Origin: an uncultured Collinsella sp.
Lineage (GTDB): Bacteria > Actinomycetota > Coriobacteriia > Coriobacteriales > Coriobacteriaceae
Direction: 5' to 3'
DNA length: 6,554 bases
NCBI GenBank assembly: GCA_902475865.1
Contig: CABSBK010000063.1
Location: 1-6,554 of the forward strand
Both the position numbers and the translations under genes were made by a program. The notes under the pieces are model-generated. The model was given only the letters and a program-made list of their open reading frames with translations. It did no database searches and was not told where the DNA came from. This document shows, in pieces, positions 1 through 5,740 of this stretch (position 1 is the stretch's first letter; the number at the start of each line of letters is the position of its first letter).

Positions 1-511
1 TAGAGAGCGGCATCACCTCAATCTTCACGTTAGAGAAATACTTCTTGGCGATGTACGTGACGTGATCGAGCACGTCGTGGTCGTCAAGCACGATTACCGT
101 GCGAGCTACGAGGCCGTGCGCAAGGCTGCGACCGATTTCCCCTCGCTGAATGTCACCGCCGCCTGGTGGGACGGCTCCTGGCACGTCACCGTGGGTGCCC
201 GTCCGCTGCGCGCGACCCTGCTGCAGGGCGAGGCATGCGGCCTGGTGAACGAGCAGCCTTCCGAGGACGAGCTACGTGCCCTGACAGCGTCCGTACGCGC
301 GCTGAGCTACGGCACCAATCTGTGGGGCTCGGCCGAGTACCGCCGTCGCATCTCGGCGCCACTTGCCGTGCAGGCCGTGCGCCGCGCCGCCGGCATCGAG
401 CTTTCGGCTGCGCTTGCCCGCGAGCTCGAGGGCGTGCAAGTGCCTAAGTTTGCCACGGACGAGTATTCCTGCCGCCGCGTGCCCGGCGTCGATTCTAGCG
501 AGGTGCGCTAA
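1..511 (+). CDS. FAD-binding subunit of a xanthine-dehydrogenase-family Mo hydroxylase (C-terminal part, apparent frameshift)
   Basis: This is the 3' end of a gene entering from the left; it stops with TAA at 509-511. The subunit carries FAD and passes electrons from the Fe-S clusters of its partner to the final acceptor. The readable part (62-511) matches the C-terminal domain of CO-dehydrogenase/xanthine-dehydrogenase flavoproteins: KAATDFPSLNVTAAW, then a ligand-contact-like GARPLRATLL, then the typical ending LSYGTNLWGSAEYRRRISAPLAVQAV cut here to its key blocks YGTNLWGS and AEYRRRI. GTG at 62 is only the first start-like codon in that frame and is not a plausible gene start, because a whole N-terminal FAD domain would be missing. 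Upstream, frame 3 (3-44) reads GITSIFTLEKYF and continues the family pattern, so a one-base loss near 41-46 would join it to LGDVRDVIEHVVV in frame 2. The gene is immediately followed by its Fe-S/Mo partner with overlapping stop and start. The family assignment is firm. Whether the gene is intact is uncertain. Confidence 0.8.
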   Translation, partial: RERHHLNLHVREILLGDVRDVIEHVVVVKHDYRASYEAVRKAATDFPSLNVTAAWWDGSWHVTVGARPLRATLLQGEACGLVNEQPSEDELRALTASVRALSYGTNLWGSAEYRRRISAPLAVQAVRRAAGIELSAALARELEGVQVPKFATDEYSCRRVPGVDSSEVR

Positions 512-513
512 TG
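500..513 (+). promoter_or_regulatory. Ribosome binding site and TAATG stop/start overlap
   Basis: GAGG at 500-503 lies seven bases before ATG 511. The TAA of the FAD-subunit gene (509-511) shares its last A with the ATG of the Fe-S/Mo-subunit gene. Such overlaps usually give translational coupling, which fits two subunits needed in equal amounts. The coupling itself is inferred. Confidence 0.6.
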
Positions 514-3342
514 GCTGCCAAACTCATCGATCTTTCCTTTACGCTCAACGGCCGCAAGGTCAAGGTTCAGATTGCTCCCGATACCATGCTCTTTTCGCTT
601 TTGCGCGAACAGGGATGCGCGTCGGTGCGCTGTGCCTGCGAGACCGCCAACTGCGGTCTGTGCACGGTGTGGCTCGATGGCGACCCGGTGCTGAGCTGCT
701 CGGTTCCCGCGGCGCGCGTCGAGGGCCACTCCATCACCACGCTCGAGGGCCTCAAGGCCGAGTCCGAGGCACTCGCCCGCGCTATGGCTGCCGAAGGCGC
801 CGAGCAGTGCGGTTTTTGCGCCCCCGGCCTCATCATGAACGTGCTGGCGCTTGCCCGCGCCGCCAAGGAGGACCCGAGCCTCGTCGCCACGCGCGAGGAG
901 CTCTCGCGCCAGCTCGCCGGCAACCTCTGCCGTTGCAGCGGCTACGAGAGCCAGCTGCGCGCCATCGTGCGCTTCCTCAACGAGTCCGGCGTGCAGGTGG
1001 GCTTTGAAATGCCCGAGCTGCCGGTCAACGACACCAGCTGCGACGGTGTCTCCTACAAGCAAATCACCCACAAGCAGCCCAAGAAGGACTCGAAGGCCCT
1101 GCTCGAGGGACGTCCCGTCTACACGGGCGACCTGGTGCCTGCCGGTGCTCTGATCGTCAAGCTCAAGCGCAGCCCGTATGCCCGCGCCAAGATCCGCTCC
1201 ATCGATACGTCGCGTGCCCTGAAGGTGCCGGGCGTCGTGGGCGTCTACACCTACGAGGACGTGCCCCAGCGCCGCTTTACCATCGCCGGTCAGAGCTATC
1301 CGCAGCCGAGTCCCTACGACCGCCTGATTCTCGAGAACCTGGTTCGCTACCAAAACGAGGAGGTGGCGATTGTCGCCGCCGAGACCGAGGAGGCCGCCGA
1401 CAAGGCACTCAAGCTCATCAAGGTCGACTATGAGGTGCTCGAGCCCCTGCTCGACTTTACCCAGGCGCTCGATAACGACATCGTGGTCCACCCCGAGGGC
1501 GACGTGACCTTTATGTTCCCGCAGGGCGGCGACGTTGCTCGCAACCTGGTGTGCAGCGGTACCAGCGATTTTGGCGACCTCGAAGAGGTCTTCGCCCAGA
1601 GTGACATCGTCTTCACCCGCACCTACACCAGCCAGGCCACGCAGACCGCGCCCATGGAGACCTTCCGCGCCTTCGCGACGACCGATGCGTTCGGCCGCAT
1701 CTCGGTGACCACCTCGACGCAGGTGCCCTTCCACGTGCGCCGCATGGTCGCGCAGTCGCTCGACATTCCGCAGTCACAGGTGCAGGTCATTAAGCCGCGC
1801 ATCGGTGGCGGCTTTGGCTCCAAGCAGACGGGCTGCTGCGAGATCTTCGTGGCGTTCGTCACTCAGCAGACCGGCCGTTCGAGCTATTGCTGCTACACCC
1901 GCGAGGAGACCATCACTGCGGGCAACTCGCGCCACCAGATGCAGATGACCGTCAAGCTGGGCGCCATGAACGACGGCACCATCACGGCCATCGATCTGCA
2001 CACGCTGTCCAACGCCGGCGCGTACGGCGAGCACGCTACCACGACGATCGGCCTCTCGGGCCACAAGAGCCTGCCCATCTACAACCACGTGAAGGCGAGC
2101 CGCTTTAGCTGGGACGCCGTCTACACCAATACCAACCGTGGTGGCGCGTATCGTGGCTACGGTGCCACCCAGGGCCAGTTTGCCGTGGAGAGCGCCGTCA
2201 ACGAGCTCGCCGACATGCTGCACATGGATCCCGCCGACCTGCGCCTTAAGAACATCGTGCGCGAGGGCGAGGTCATGCCGCAGTACTACAACGAGAAGCT
2301 CAACGCCTGCGCGCTCGACCGCTGCCTGCTGCGCGCGATGGACATGATCGGCTGGCGCGACAAGCCGCTGGCCGTGGACCTGGGCGACCGTGTGCGAGCC
2401 CTGGGCTGCGCGCTCACCATGCAGGGCTCGGGCATCTCCAACGTGGACATCGCCGGCATCGACATGCGCCTGGAAGAGGACGGCTTCATTACCATCGGCA
2501 CCGGCGCCACCGATAACGGCATGGGCGTCGACACGATCCTGGCGCAGATTGCCGCCGAGGAACTGGGTGTGGAGAGCTCGCTGATCGTGGTGCGCGGCGT
2601 GGACACCGATGTGTCGCCGTTCGACGCCGGCTCGTACGCGAGCTCGGGTACGTACGTGACGGGACTTGCCGCCAAGAACGCCGCGACCGAGCTGCGTGAG
2701 AAGATCTGCGCCAAGGCCGCCCAGATGTGGGACGTTGACGCCGCCGAGGTGGTCTTCGATGGCCAGTATGTGCGTCTGTCCGACGAGCGTGCCGCGCGCG
2801 AACAGAACCGCTACCTCACGCTGCGCGACTTTGCCAACCTATGCGTCAAGAACATCGCGGGCGGCGACGCGCTCACCTCGCATGCCTCTGCCTGCCTGCC
2901 CGTTTCGCCCCCGCCGTTTATGGCCGGCATTGCCGAGGTCGAGGTCGACAAGGCTACCGGCAAGGTGACTGTGGTGGACTACGCGGCGGCCGTGGACTGC
3001 GGCACCGTGATCAACGAGGCACTCGCGCGCGTCCAGGCCGAGGGCGGCATTGCCCAAGGTATCGGTCACGCGCTTTACGAGATTGTCGAGCACGATGACC
3101 GCGGCCGTCTGCGCACCGGCAACTTTATGAGCTACAAGCTGCCCACGCGCCTGGATATCGGCAGCATTCGCGTGGCCTTTGAGCCGAGCTACGAGCCGAC
3201 GGGCCCGTTTGGCGCCAAGTCGATCGGCGAGGTCGTCATCAACACGCCGCTCGCCGCCGTGGCCTCGGCCGTGGCACACGCCACCGGACATCAGGTGCGC
3301 TCGCTGCCCATCACGCCCGAGAAGGCCCTGCTGGGGGAGTAG
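511..3342 (+). CDS. xdhD: Molybdopterin-dependent oxidoreductase, fused Fe-S/Mo-binding subunit (XdhD/YgfN-like)
   Basis: This 943-residue cytosolic subunit hydroxylates a substrate, probably a purine or another N-heterocycle, at a molybdopterin centre and sends electrons through two [2Fe-2S] clusters to the FAD subunit encoded just upstream. Residues 4-75 form a plant-type ferredoxin domain with ligands C43, C48, C51 and C63. Residues 85-160 form the second Fe-S domain with C100, C103, C140 and C142. The a/b hammerhead domain is about 198-305, and the two Mo-binding domains run from about 365 to 930. Mo-pocket motifs are IGGGFGSKQ (431-439), AYRGYGATQ (546-554) and GPFGAKSIGE (898-907), where E907 matches the base Glu of xanthine dehydrogenases. 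Having Fe-S and Mo domains in one chain with FAD separate, the GSKQ motif and the C-terminal TPEKAL all recall E. coli XdhD (about 956 residues). No signal peptide is seen. Related enzymes are often selenium-dependent, but no selenium-handling gene lies in this window. The true substrate is unknown, and the symbol marks similarity rather than proven function. Confidence 0.88.
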   Translation: MAAKLIDLSFTLNGRKVKVQIAPDTMLFSLLREQGCASVRCACETANCGLCTVWLDGDPVLSCSVPAARVEGHSITTLEGLKAESEALARAMAAEGAEQCGFCAPGLIMNVLALARAAKEDPSLVATREELSRQLAGNLCRCSGYESQLRAIVRFLNESGVQVGFEMPELPVNDTSCDGVSYKQITHKQPKKDSKALLEGRPVYTGDLVPAGALIVKLKRSPYARAKIRSIDTSRALKVPGVVGVYTYEDVPQRRFTIAGQSYPQPSPYDRLILENLVRYQNEEVAIVAAETEEAADKALKLIKVDYEVLEPLLDFTQALDNDIVVHPEGDVTFMFPQGGDVARNLVCSGTSDFGDLEEVFAQSDIVFTRTYTSQATQTAPMETFRAFATTDAFGRISVTTSTQVPFHVRRMVAQSLDIPQSQVQVIKPRIGGGFGSKQTGCCEIFVAFVTQQTGRSSYCCYTREETITAGNSRHQMQMTVKLGAMNDGTITAIDLHTLSNAGAYGEHATTTIGLSGHKSLPIYNHVKASRFSWDAVYTNTNRGGAYRGYGATQGQFAVESAVNELADMLHMDPADLRLKNIVREGEVMPQYYNEKLNACALDRCLLRAMDMIGWRDKPLAVDLGDRVRALGCALTMQGSGISNVDIAGIDMRLEEDGFITIGTGATDNGMGVDTILAQIAAEELGVESSLIVVRGVDTDVSPFDAGSYASSGTYVTGLAAKNAATELREKICAKAAQMWDVDAAEVVFDGQYVRLSDERAAREQNRYLTLRDFANLCVKNIAGGDALTSHASACLPVSPPPFMAGIAEVEVDKATGKVTVVDYAAAVDCGTVINEALARVQAEGGIAQGIGHALYEIVEHDDRGRLRTGNFMSYKLPTRLDIGSIRVAFEPSYEPTGPFGAKSIGEVVINTPLAAVASAVAHATGHQVRSLPITPEKALLGE

Positions 3343-3371
3343 CGGGTCGGCGAACACGTCGTAATTGGCGG

Positions 3372-3396
3372 GGCGGGGCAACTCACCCCGCCTTTT
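3372..3396 (+). terminator. Intrinsic terminator of the Mo-hydroxylase operon
   Basis: GGCGGGG (3372-3378), a seven-base loop and CCCCGCC (3386-3392) form a perfect seven-pair GC stem, followed directly by TTTT (3393-3396). It lies 29 bases after the stop of the Mo subunit and ends that operon before the tRNA gene. A second copy of GGCGGGG at 3367-3373 gives an alternative pairing with a longer loop. Confidence 0.85.
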
Positions 3397-3454
3397 GCAC
3401 TCGTGGTGAGGTCGTGAGCCTGTAAAAGGTGTGCGTGCGCTTGTCGCTCGTATC

Positions 3455-3463
3455 TGCTATCAT
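3455..3463 (+). promoter_or_regulatory. Candidate extended -10 promoter element for tRNA-Leu
   Basis: TGCTATCAT fits an extended -10 (TGN followed by TATCAT, five of six matches to TATAAT) and ends 19 bases before the mature tRNA 5' end. TTGTCG at 3441-3446 looks like a -35 but is only 11 bases away, which is too close for standard spacing. The promoter would therefore have to rely on the extended -10, or the true element differs. The region from 3397 to 3454 holds nothing else I recognise. Confidence 0.35.
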
Positions 3464-3482
3464 TCCTAATCTGTGCGCTCAT

Positions 3483-3566
3483 GCGGGCGTGGCGGAATTG
3501 GTAGACGCGCCAGATTTAGGTTCTGGTGGGATTCCCGTGAAGGTTCGAGTCCTTTCGCCCGCACCA
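3483..3566 (+). tRNA. tRNA-Leu (anticodon UAG)
   Basis: The gene folds as a class II tRNA of 84 bases including the encoded CCA. Acceptor strands GCGGGCG (3483-3489) and CGCCCGC (3556-3562) pair perfectly; the discriminator is A3563 and CCA is 3564-3566. The D-arm includes AATTGGTAGA. The anticodon stem CCAGA/TCTGG (3510-3514/3522-3526) encloses a seven-base loop with TAG at 3517-3519. A long variable arm built on GGG-ATT-CCC (3528-3536) is typical of leucine tRNAs. The T-arm has loop TTCGAGT (3544-3550). It reads CUA and, by wobble, other CUN codons. It stands alone between the hydroxylase operon and tig. Confidence 0.97.
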
Positions 3567-3602
3567 ACGCACCCGCGTCGGCTTATGCCCTCGCGACGCT
3601 TG

Positions 3603-3632
3603 TTGCATAAAGGTACCAGCACCTCAGATAAG
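3603..3632 (+). promoter_or_regulatory. Weak candidate promoter for tig
   Basis: TTGCAT (3603-3608) and GATAAG (3627-3632) are 18 bases apart and could be -35 and -10 boxes, but they match the consensus at only three and four of six positions. The -10-like box overlaps a small possible hairpin (CCAGC 3616-3620 with GCTGG 3632-3636). Read-through from the tRNA promoter is an alternative source of tig transcription. Confidence 0.25.
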
Positions 3633-3644
3633 CTGGGCAGTATG

Positions 3645-3659
3645 AGGAGGAACGTGTTG
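3645..3659 (+). promoter_or_regulatory. tig ribosome binding site that decides a TTG start
   Basis: A full AGGAGG at 3645-3650 is followed after six bases by TTG 3657, an ideal spacing. GTG 3654 in the same frame is only three bases away, and ATG 3642 lies upstream of the site and overlaps its edge, so neither is likely to use it. Starting at TTG also puts the ribosome-contact motif GFRAGKAP at residues 43-50, its usual place in the family. Confidence 0.65.
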
Positions 3660-4955
3660 AACATCACCGCTTCTGACGTCAAGGACGCCAAGCTCACCGC
3701 TACGGTCACCATCCCGGCCGCCGACGTCGACGCCGCGATCAAGAAGGCCTACAAGGACACCGCCAAGAAGTACCGCTTCCCGGGCTTCCGCGCCGGTAAG
3801 GCCCCCCGTCCGGTCATCGATTCCGCTCTTGGCGCCGAGGCTACCCTCGCTCAGGCCACCAACGACCTGATCGCCGCCAACGAGCCCGCCGTCCTCAACG
3901 AGCTGGACATCGTCCCCACCAAGAATGGTGACTACAAGGAGCTCGACCTCGCCAAGGATCACGAGGATTACACCTACACCGTCGAGTTCTCCCTGCGTCC
4001 CGCCGCTGAGCTCTCCTCCTTCGACGCCGTCGAGATCGAGATGCCCCCTGCGGAGGTCACCGAGTCCGAGATCAACAACCAGGTTGAGATGCTCCTCAAC
4101 TACCGTGCCACCTTCGAGGACGTCGAGGGTCGCGCCGTCGAGGCTGACGACTATGTTACCGTCGACCTCAAGGCCGTCGAGAACGCCGACAACTTTGCCG
4201 CCGAGGGCCGCATGCTCATCGCCGGTAGCGACAGCAACCCCAAGGAGTTCAACGAGGCCCTTATCGGCTCTAACGTTGACGACGTCAAGACCGTCACCTG
4301 GACCGACGAGGTCGAGGAGGGCGAGGAGGCCGAGACCCACACCGTCGAGGTCACCGTCAAGGGCATCAAGGTCCGCAACACCCCCGAGCTCACCGACGAG
4401 CTCGTCAAGTCCGACTTTGGCTTCGACAGCATCGACGCCATGCGCGACGCCATCAAGATCGAGATCGAGCAGGACAAGGCTTCCCGCCTCCCGGCCGAGA
4501 AGGAGAACCGTTGCGTCTCCGCTCTCGCCGAGCGCCTGCAGCTCGACGAGATGGACGCCGACTACGAGCAGTCCGTCTTTGAGGAGCTTGGCCAGAACTT
4601 CCTGTCCAACCTCGCTGCCCGCGGCATGACGCTGGACACCTGGCTGCCCGCTTCCGGCCTGACCATGGAGCAGTTCATCGGCGACCTGCACAAGCAGGCC
4701 AACGACGTTGCCCGTGAGTCCCTGGCTCTCGACGCCCTCGCCCGCGAGCTCAAGATCGAGGTCACCGAGGACGACATCAACGCCGAGTTCGAGAAGGCCG
4801 GCGTCAAGGACGTCGAGGCTTCCAAGGCCGAGTTCATCGCCGATGGTCGCATGCCTGCCGTCCGCGAGTCCATCCGTCGCTCCAAGGCCGTCGACCACCT
4901 GGTCGAGAACGCCAAGGTGACCGAGGTCGACGAGACCGCCAAGGACGCCGAGTAA
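3657..4955 (+). CDS. tig: Trigger factor (ribosome-associated chaperone, PPIase domain)
   Basis: Trigger factor binds ribosomal protein L23 at the tunnel exit and shields new chains as they emerge. With the TTG start the product has 432 residues, normal for the family. The N-terminal ribosome-binding domain (about 1-130) contains the signature GFRAGKAP at 43-50. An FKBP-like domain spans about 150-240, including EFNEALIG (197-204) with F198. The helical C-terminal chaperone domain begins near NTPELTDELV (241-250) and ends in an acidic tail. The reading frame stays open back to 3429, across the tRNA-Leu gene, so an automatic call could be over-extended by 76 codons; those codons are not trigger factor. 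Codon use is very biased to C and G endings, as expected for a highly expressed gene. clpP and clpX follow, the classic arrangement linking folding with degradation. Confidence 0.95.
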   Translation: MNITASDVKDAKLTATVTIPAADVDAAIKKAYKDTAKKYRFPGFRAGKAPRPVIDSALGAEATLAQATNDLIAANEPAVLNELDIVPTKNGDYKELDLAKDHEDYTYTVEFSLRPAAELSSFDAVEIEMPPAEVTESEINNQVEMLLNYRATFEDVEGRAVEADDYVTVDLKAVENADNFAAEGRMLIAGSDSNPKEFNEALIGSNVDDVKTVTWTDEVEEGEEAETHTVEVTVKGIKVRNTPELTDELVKSDFGFDSIDAMRDAIKIEIEQDKASRLPAEKENRCVSALAERLQLDEMDADYEQSVFEELGQNFLSNLAARGMTLDTWLPASGLTMEQFIGDLHKQANDVARESLALDALARELKIEVTEDDINAEFEKAGVKDVEASKAEFIADGRMPAVRESIRRSKAVDHLVENAKVTEVDETAKDAE

Positions 4956-5118
4956 TTCTCGCCACCTTGCCCGCGAGCGCATGCATGCGCCCGTGATGGG
5001 GTAAAGTTATACACCGGTTATCCGGTTGCTTCGTACGGTGCCAGCCAATGCATAGCATGCGGGCACCGTACGTTTATCTAGAACCAATTTGGTCCGCAAG
5101 AGAGAAATGGAGATGCGT
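4956..5118 (+). promoter_or_regulatory. tig-clpP intergenic region with several inverted repeats
   Basis: This stretch has no gene. It contains a 14-base perfect palindrome GCGCATGCATGCGC (4977-4990), an AT-rich patch with a -10-like TATACA (5008-5013) but no good -35 partner, an inverted repeat ACCGG-TTAT-CCGGT (5013-5026), a long hairpin (5032-5072) and a short inverted repeat ACCAA-T-TTGGT (5083-5093). It probably contains both the end of the tig transcript and the start signals of clpPX. I see neither a CIRCE element (TTAGCACTC-N9-GAGTGCTAA) nor the CtsR-type direct repeat. Confidence 0.5.
5032..5077 (+). terminator. Long hairpin, possible terminator or leader attenuator before clpP
   Basis: CGTACGGTGCC (5032-5042) pairs perfectly over 11 bases with GGCACCGTACG (5062-5072), around a 19-base loop that can form a small inner ATGC/GCAT stem. 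Only a poor T-tract (TTTAT, 5073-5077) follows, so it could be the tig terminator, a leader structure of clpPX mRNA or a protein-binding dyad. Confidence 0.5.
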
Positions 5119-5739
5119 ATGATCGCTAAGTTCGATTCCGCCCTCGTGCCATACGTTATCGAGCAGACGCCGCGCGGCGAGCGCAGCTACGATATCTATT
5201 CGCGCCTGCTCAACGACCGCATCATCTTCTTGGGCGAGGAGATCAACTCCGTCAGCGCCAACCTGGTCGTTGCCCAGCTGCTGCATCTTGAGAGCCAGGA
5301 TGCCGAGAAGGATATCTCGCTCTACATCAATTCGCCCGGTGGCGAGGTCTACTCCGGCCTGGCGATTCTTGACACCATGAACTTCATTAAGCCGCAGGTC
5401 TCCACCATTTGCGTTGGTATGGCCGCGTCTATGGCCGCCGTGCTGCTTTCGGCTGGCGCCAAGGGCAAGCGCTTCTGCCTGCCGCACTCTAAGGTCATGA
5501 TTCACCAGCCCAGCGGCGGTGCCCAGGGCCAGCAGACCGAGATCGAGATCGTGGCCGAGGAGATCAAGAAGACTCGCCGCGAGCTCAACCAGATCCTGTC
5601 CGACGCCTCGGGCCAGCCCATCGAGAAGGTCCAGGCCGACACCGAGCGCGACAACTACCTGACCGCTGCCGAGGCCCTCGACTACGGCCTGATCGACCGT
5701 ATCGTCACCTCGCGCGACCTCGCCGCGAAGGACGCCTAG
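5119..5739 (+). CDS. clpP: ATP-dependent Clp protease proteolytic subunit
   Basis: ClpP is the serine peptidase that forms a double heptamer ring in the cytosol and degrades chains fed in by ClpX. From ATG 5119 the product has 206 residues. The catalytic triad is visible: S104 in [10 protein letters not shown]129 in VMIHQPSGG and D178 in TERDNYL. The spacings of 25 and 49 residues equal those of E. coli ClpP. The N-terminal [23 protein letters not shown] is represented by the conserved blocks VIEQT and [16 protein letters not shown] at 5109-5112 stands six bases before ATG 5119 and favours this start; in-frame ATG 5113, ATG 5107 and TTG 5089 are alternatives adding 2 to 10 residues. No long propeptide is evident. 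clpX begins one base after the stop, so the two are cotranscribed. Confidence 0.96.
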   Translation: MIAKFDSALVPYVIEQTPRGERSYDIYSRLLNDRIIFLGEEINSVSANLVVAQLLHLESQDAEKDISLYINSPGGEVYSGLAILDTMNFIKPQVSTICVGMAASMAAVLLSAGAKGKRFCLPHSKVMIHQPSGGAQGQQTEIEIVAEEIKKTRRELNQILSDASGQPIEKVQADTERDNYLTAAEALDYGLIDRIVTSRDLAAKDA

Positions 5740-5740
5740 G

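Noticed and set aside
1..180. Minus-strand open frame across the left edge (reads TVIVLDDHDVLDHV, response-regulator-like at first sight)
   Set aside because: It overlaps the clearly recognisable FAD-subunit domain on the + strand, and its good third-position GC is explained by being codon-aligned opposite the + frame.
508..1734. 408-codon minus-strand open frame
   Set aside because: It lies wholly opposite the Fe-S/Mo subunit; it is rich in L, G, A, V and H runs without a recognisable domain, a typical mirror of strongly GC3-biased coding DNA.
3575..3605. Possible terminator after tRNA-Leu (GCGTCG, 13-base loop, CGACGC, then TTGTT)
   Set aside because: It has a short stem, a long loop and a poor T-tract; not convincing enough to list as a feature.
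3429..3656. Upstream extension of tig to an earlier start
   Set aside because: It would translate the whole tRNA-Leu gene, and adds residues absent from trigger factors.
3925..4629. 234-codon + strand frame inside tig
   Set aside because: It is a run of S, P, R and T without domain character, an out-of-frame shadow.
3624..4982. 452-codon minus-strand open frame opposite tig
   Set aside because: It is a low-complexity L/V/G/D-rich translation with no domain, produced by the extreme C/G-ending codon use of tig.
5089..5118. TTG 5089 as clpP start
   Set aside because: It has no ribosome binding site and lies inside the ACCAA-T-TTGGT repeat; GGAG before ATG 5119 is better placed.
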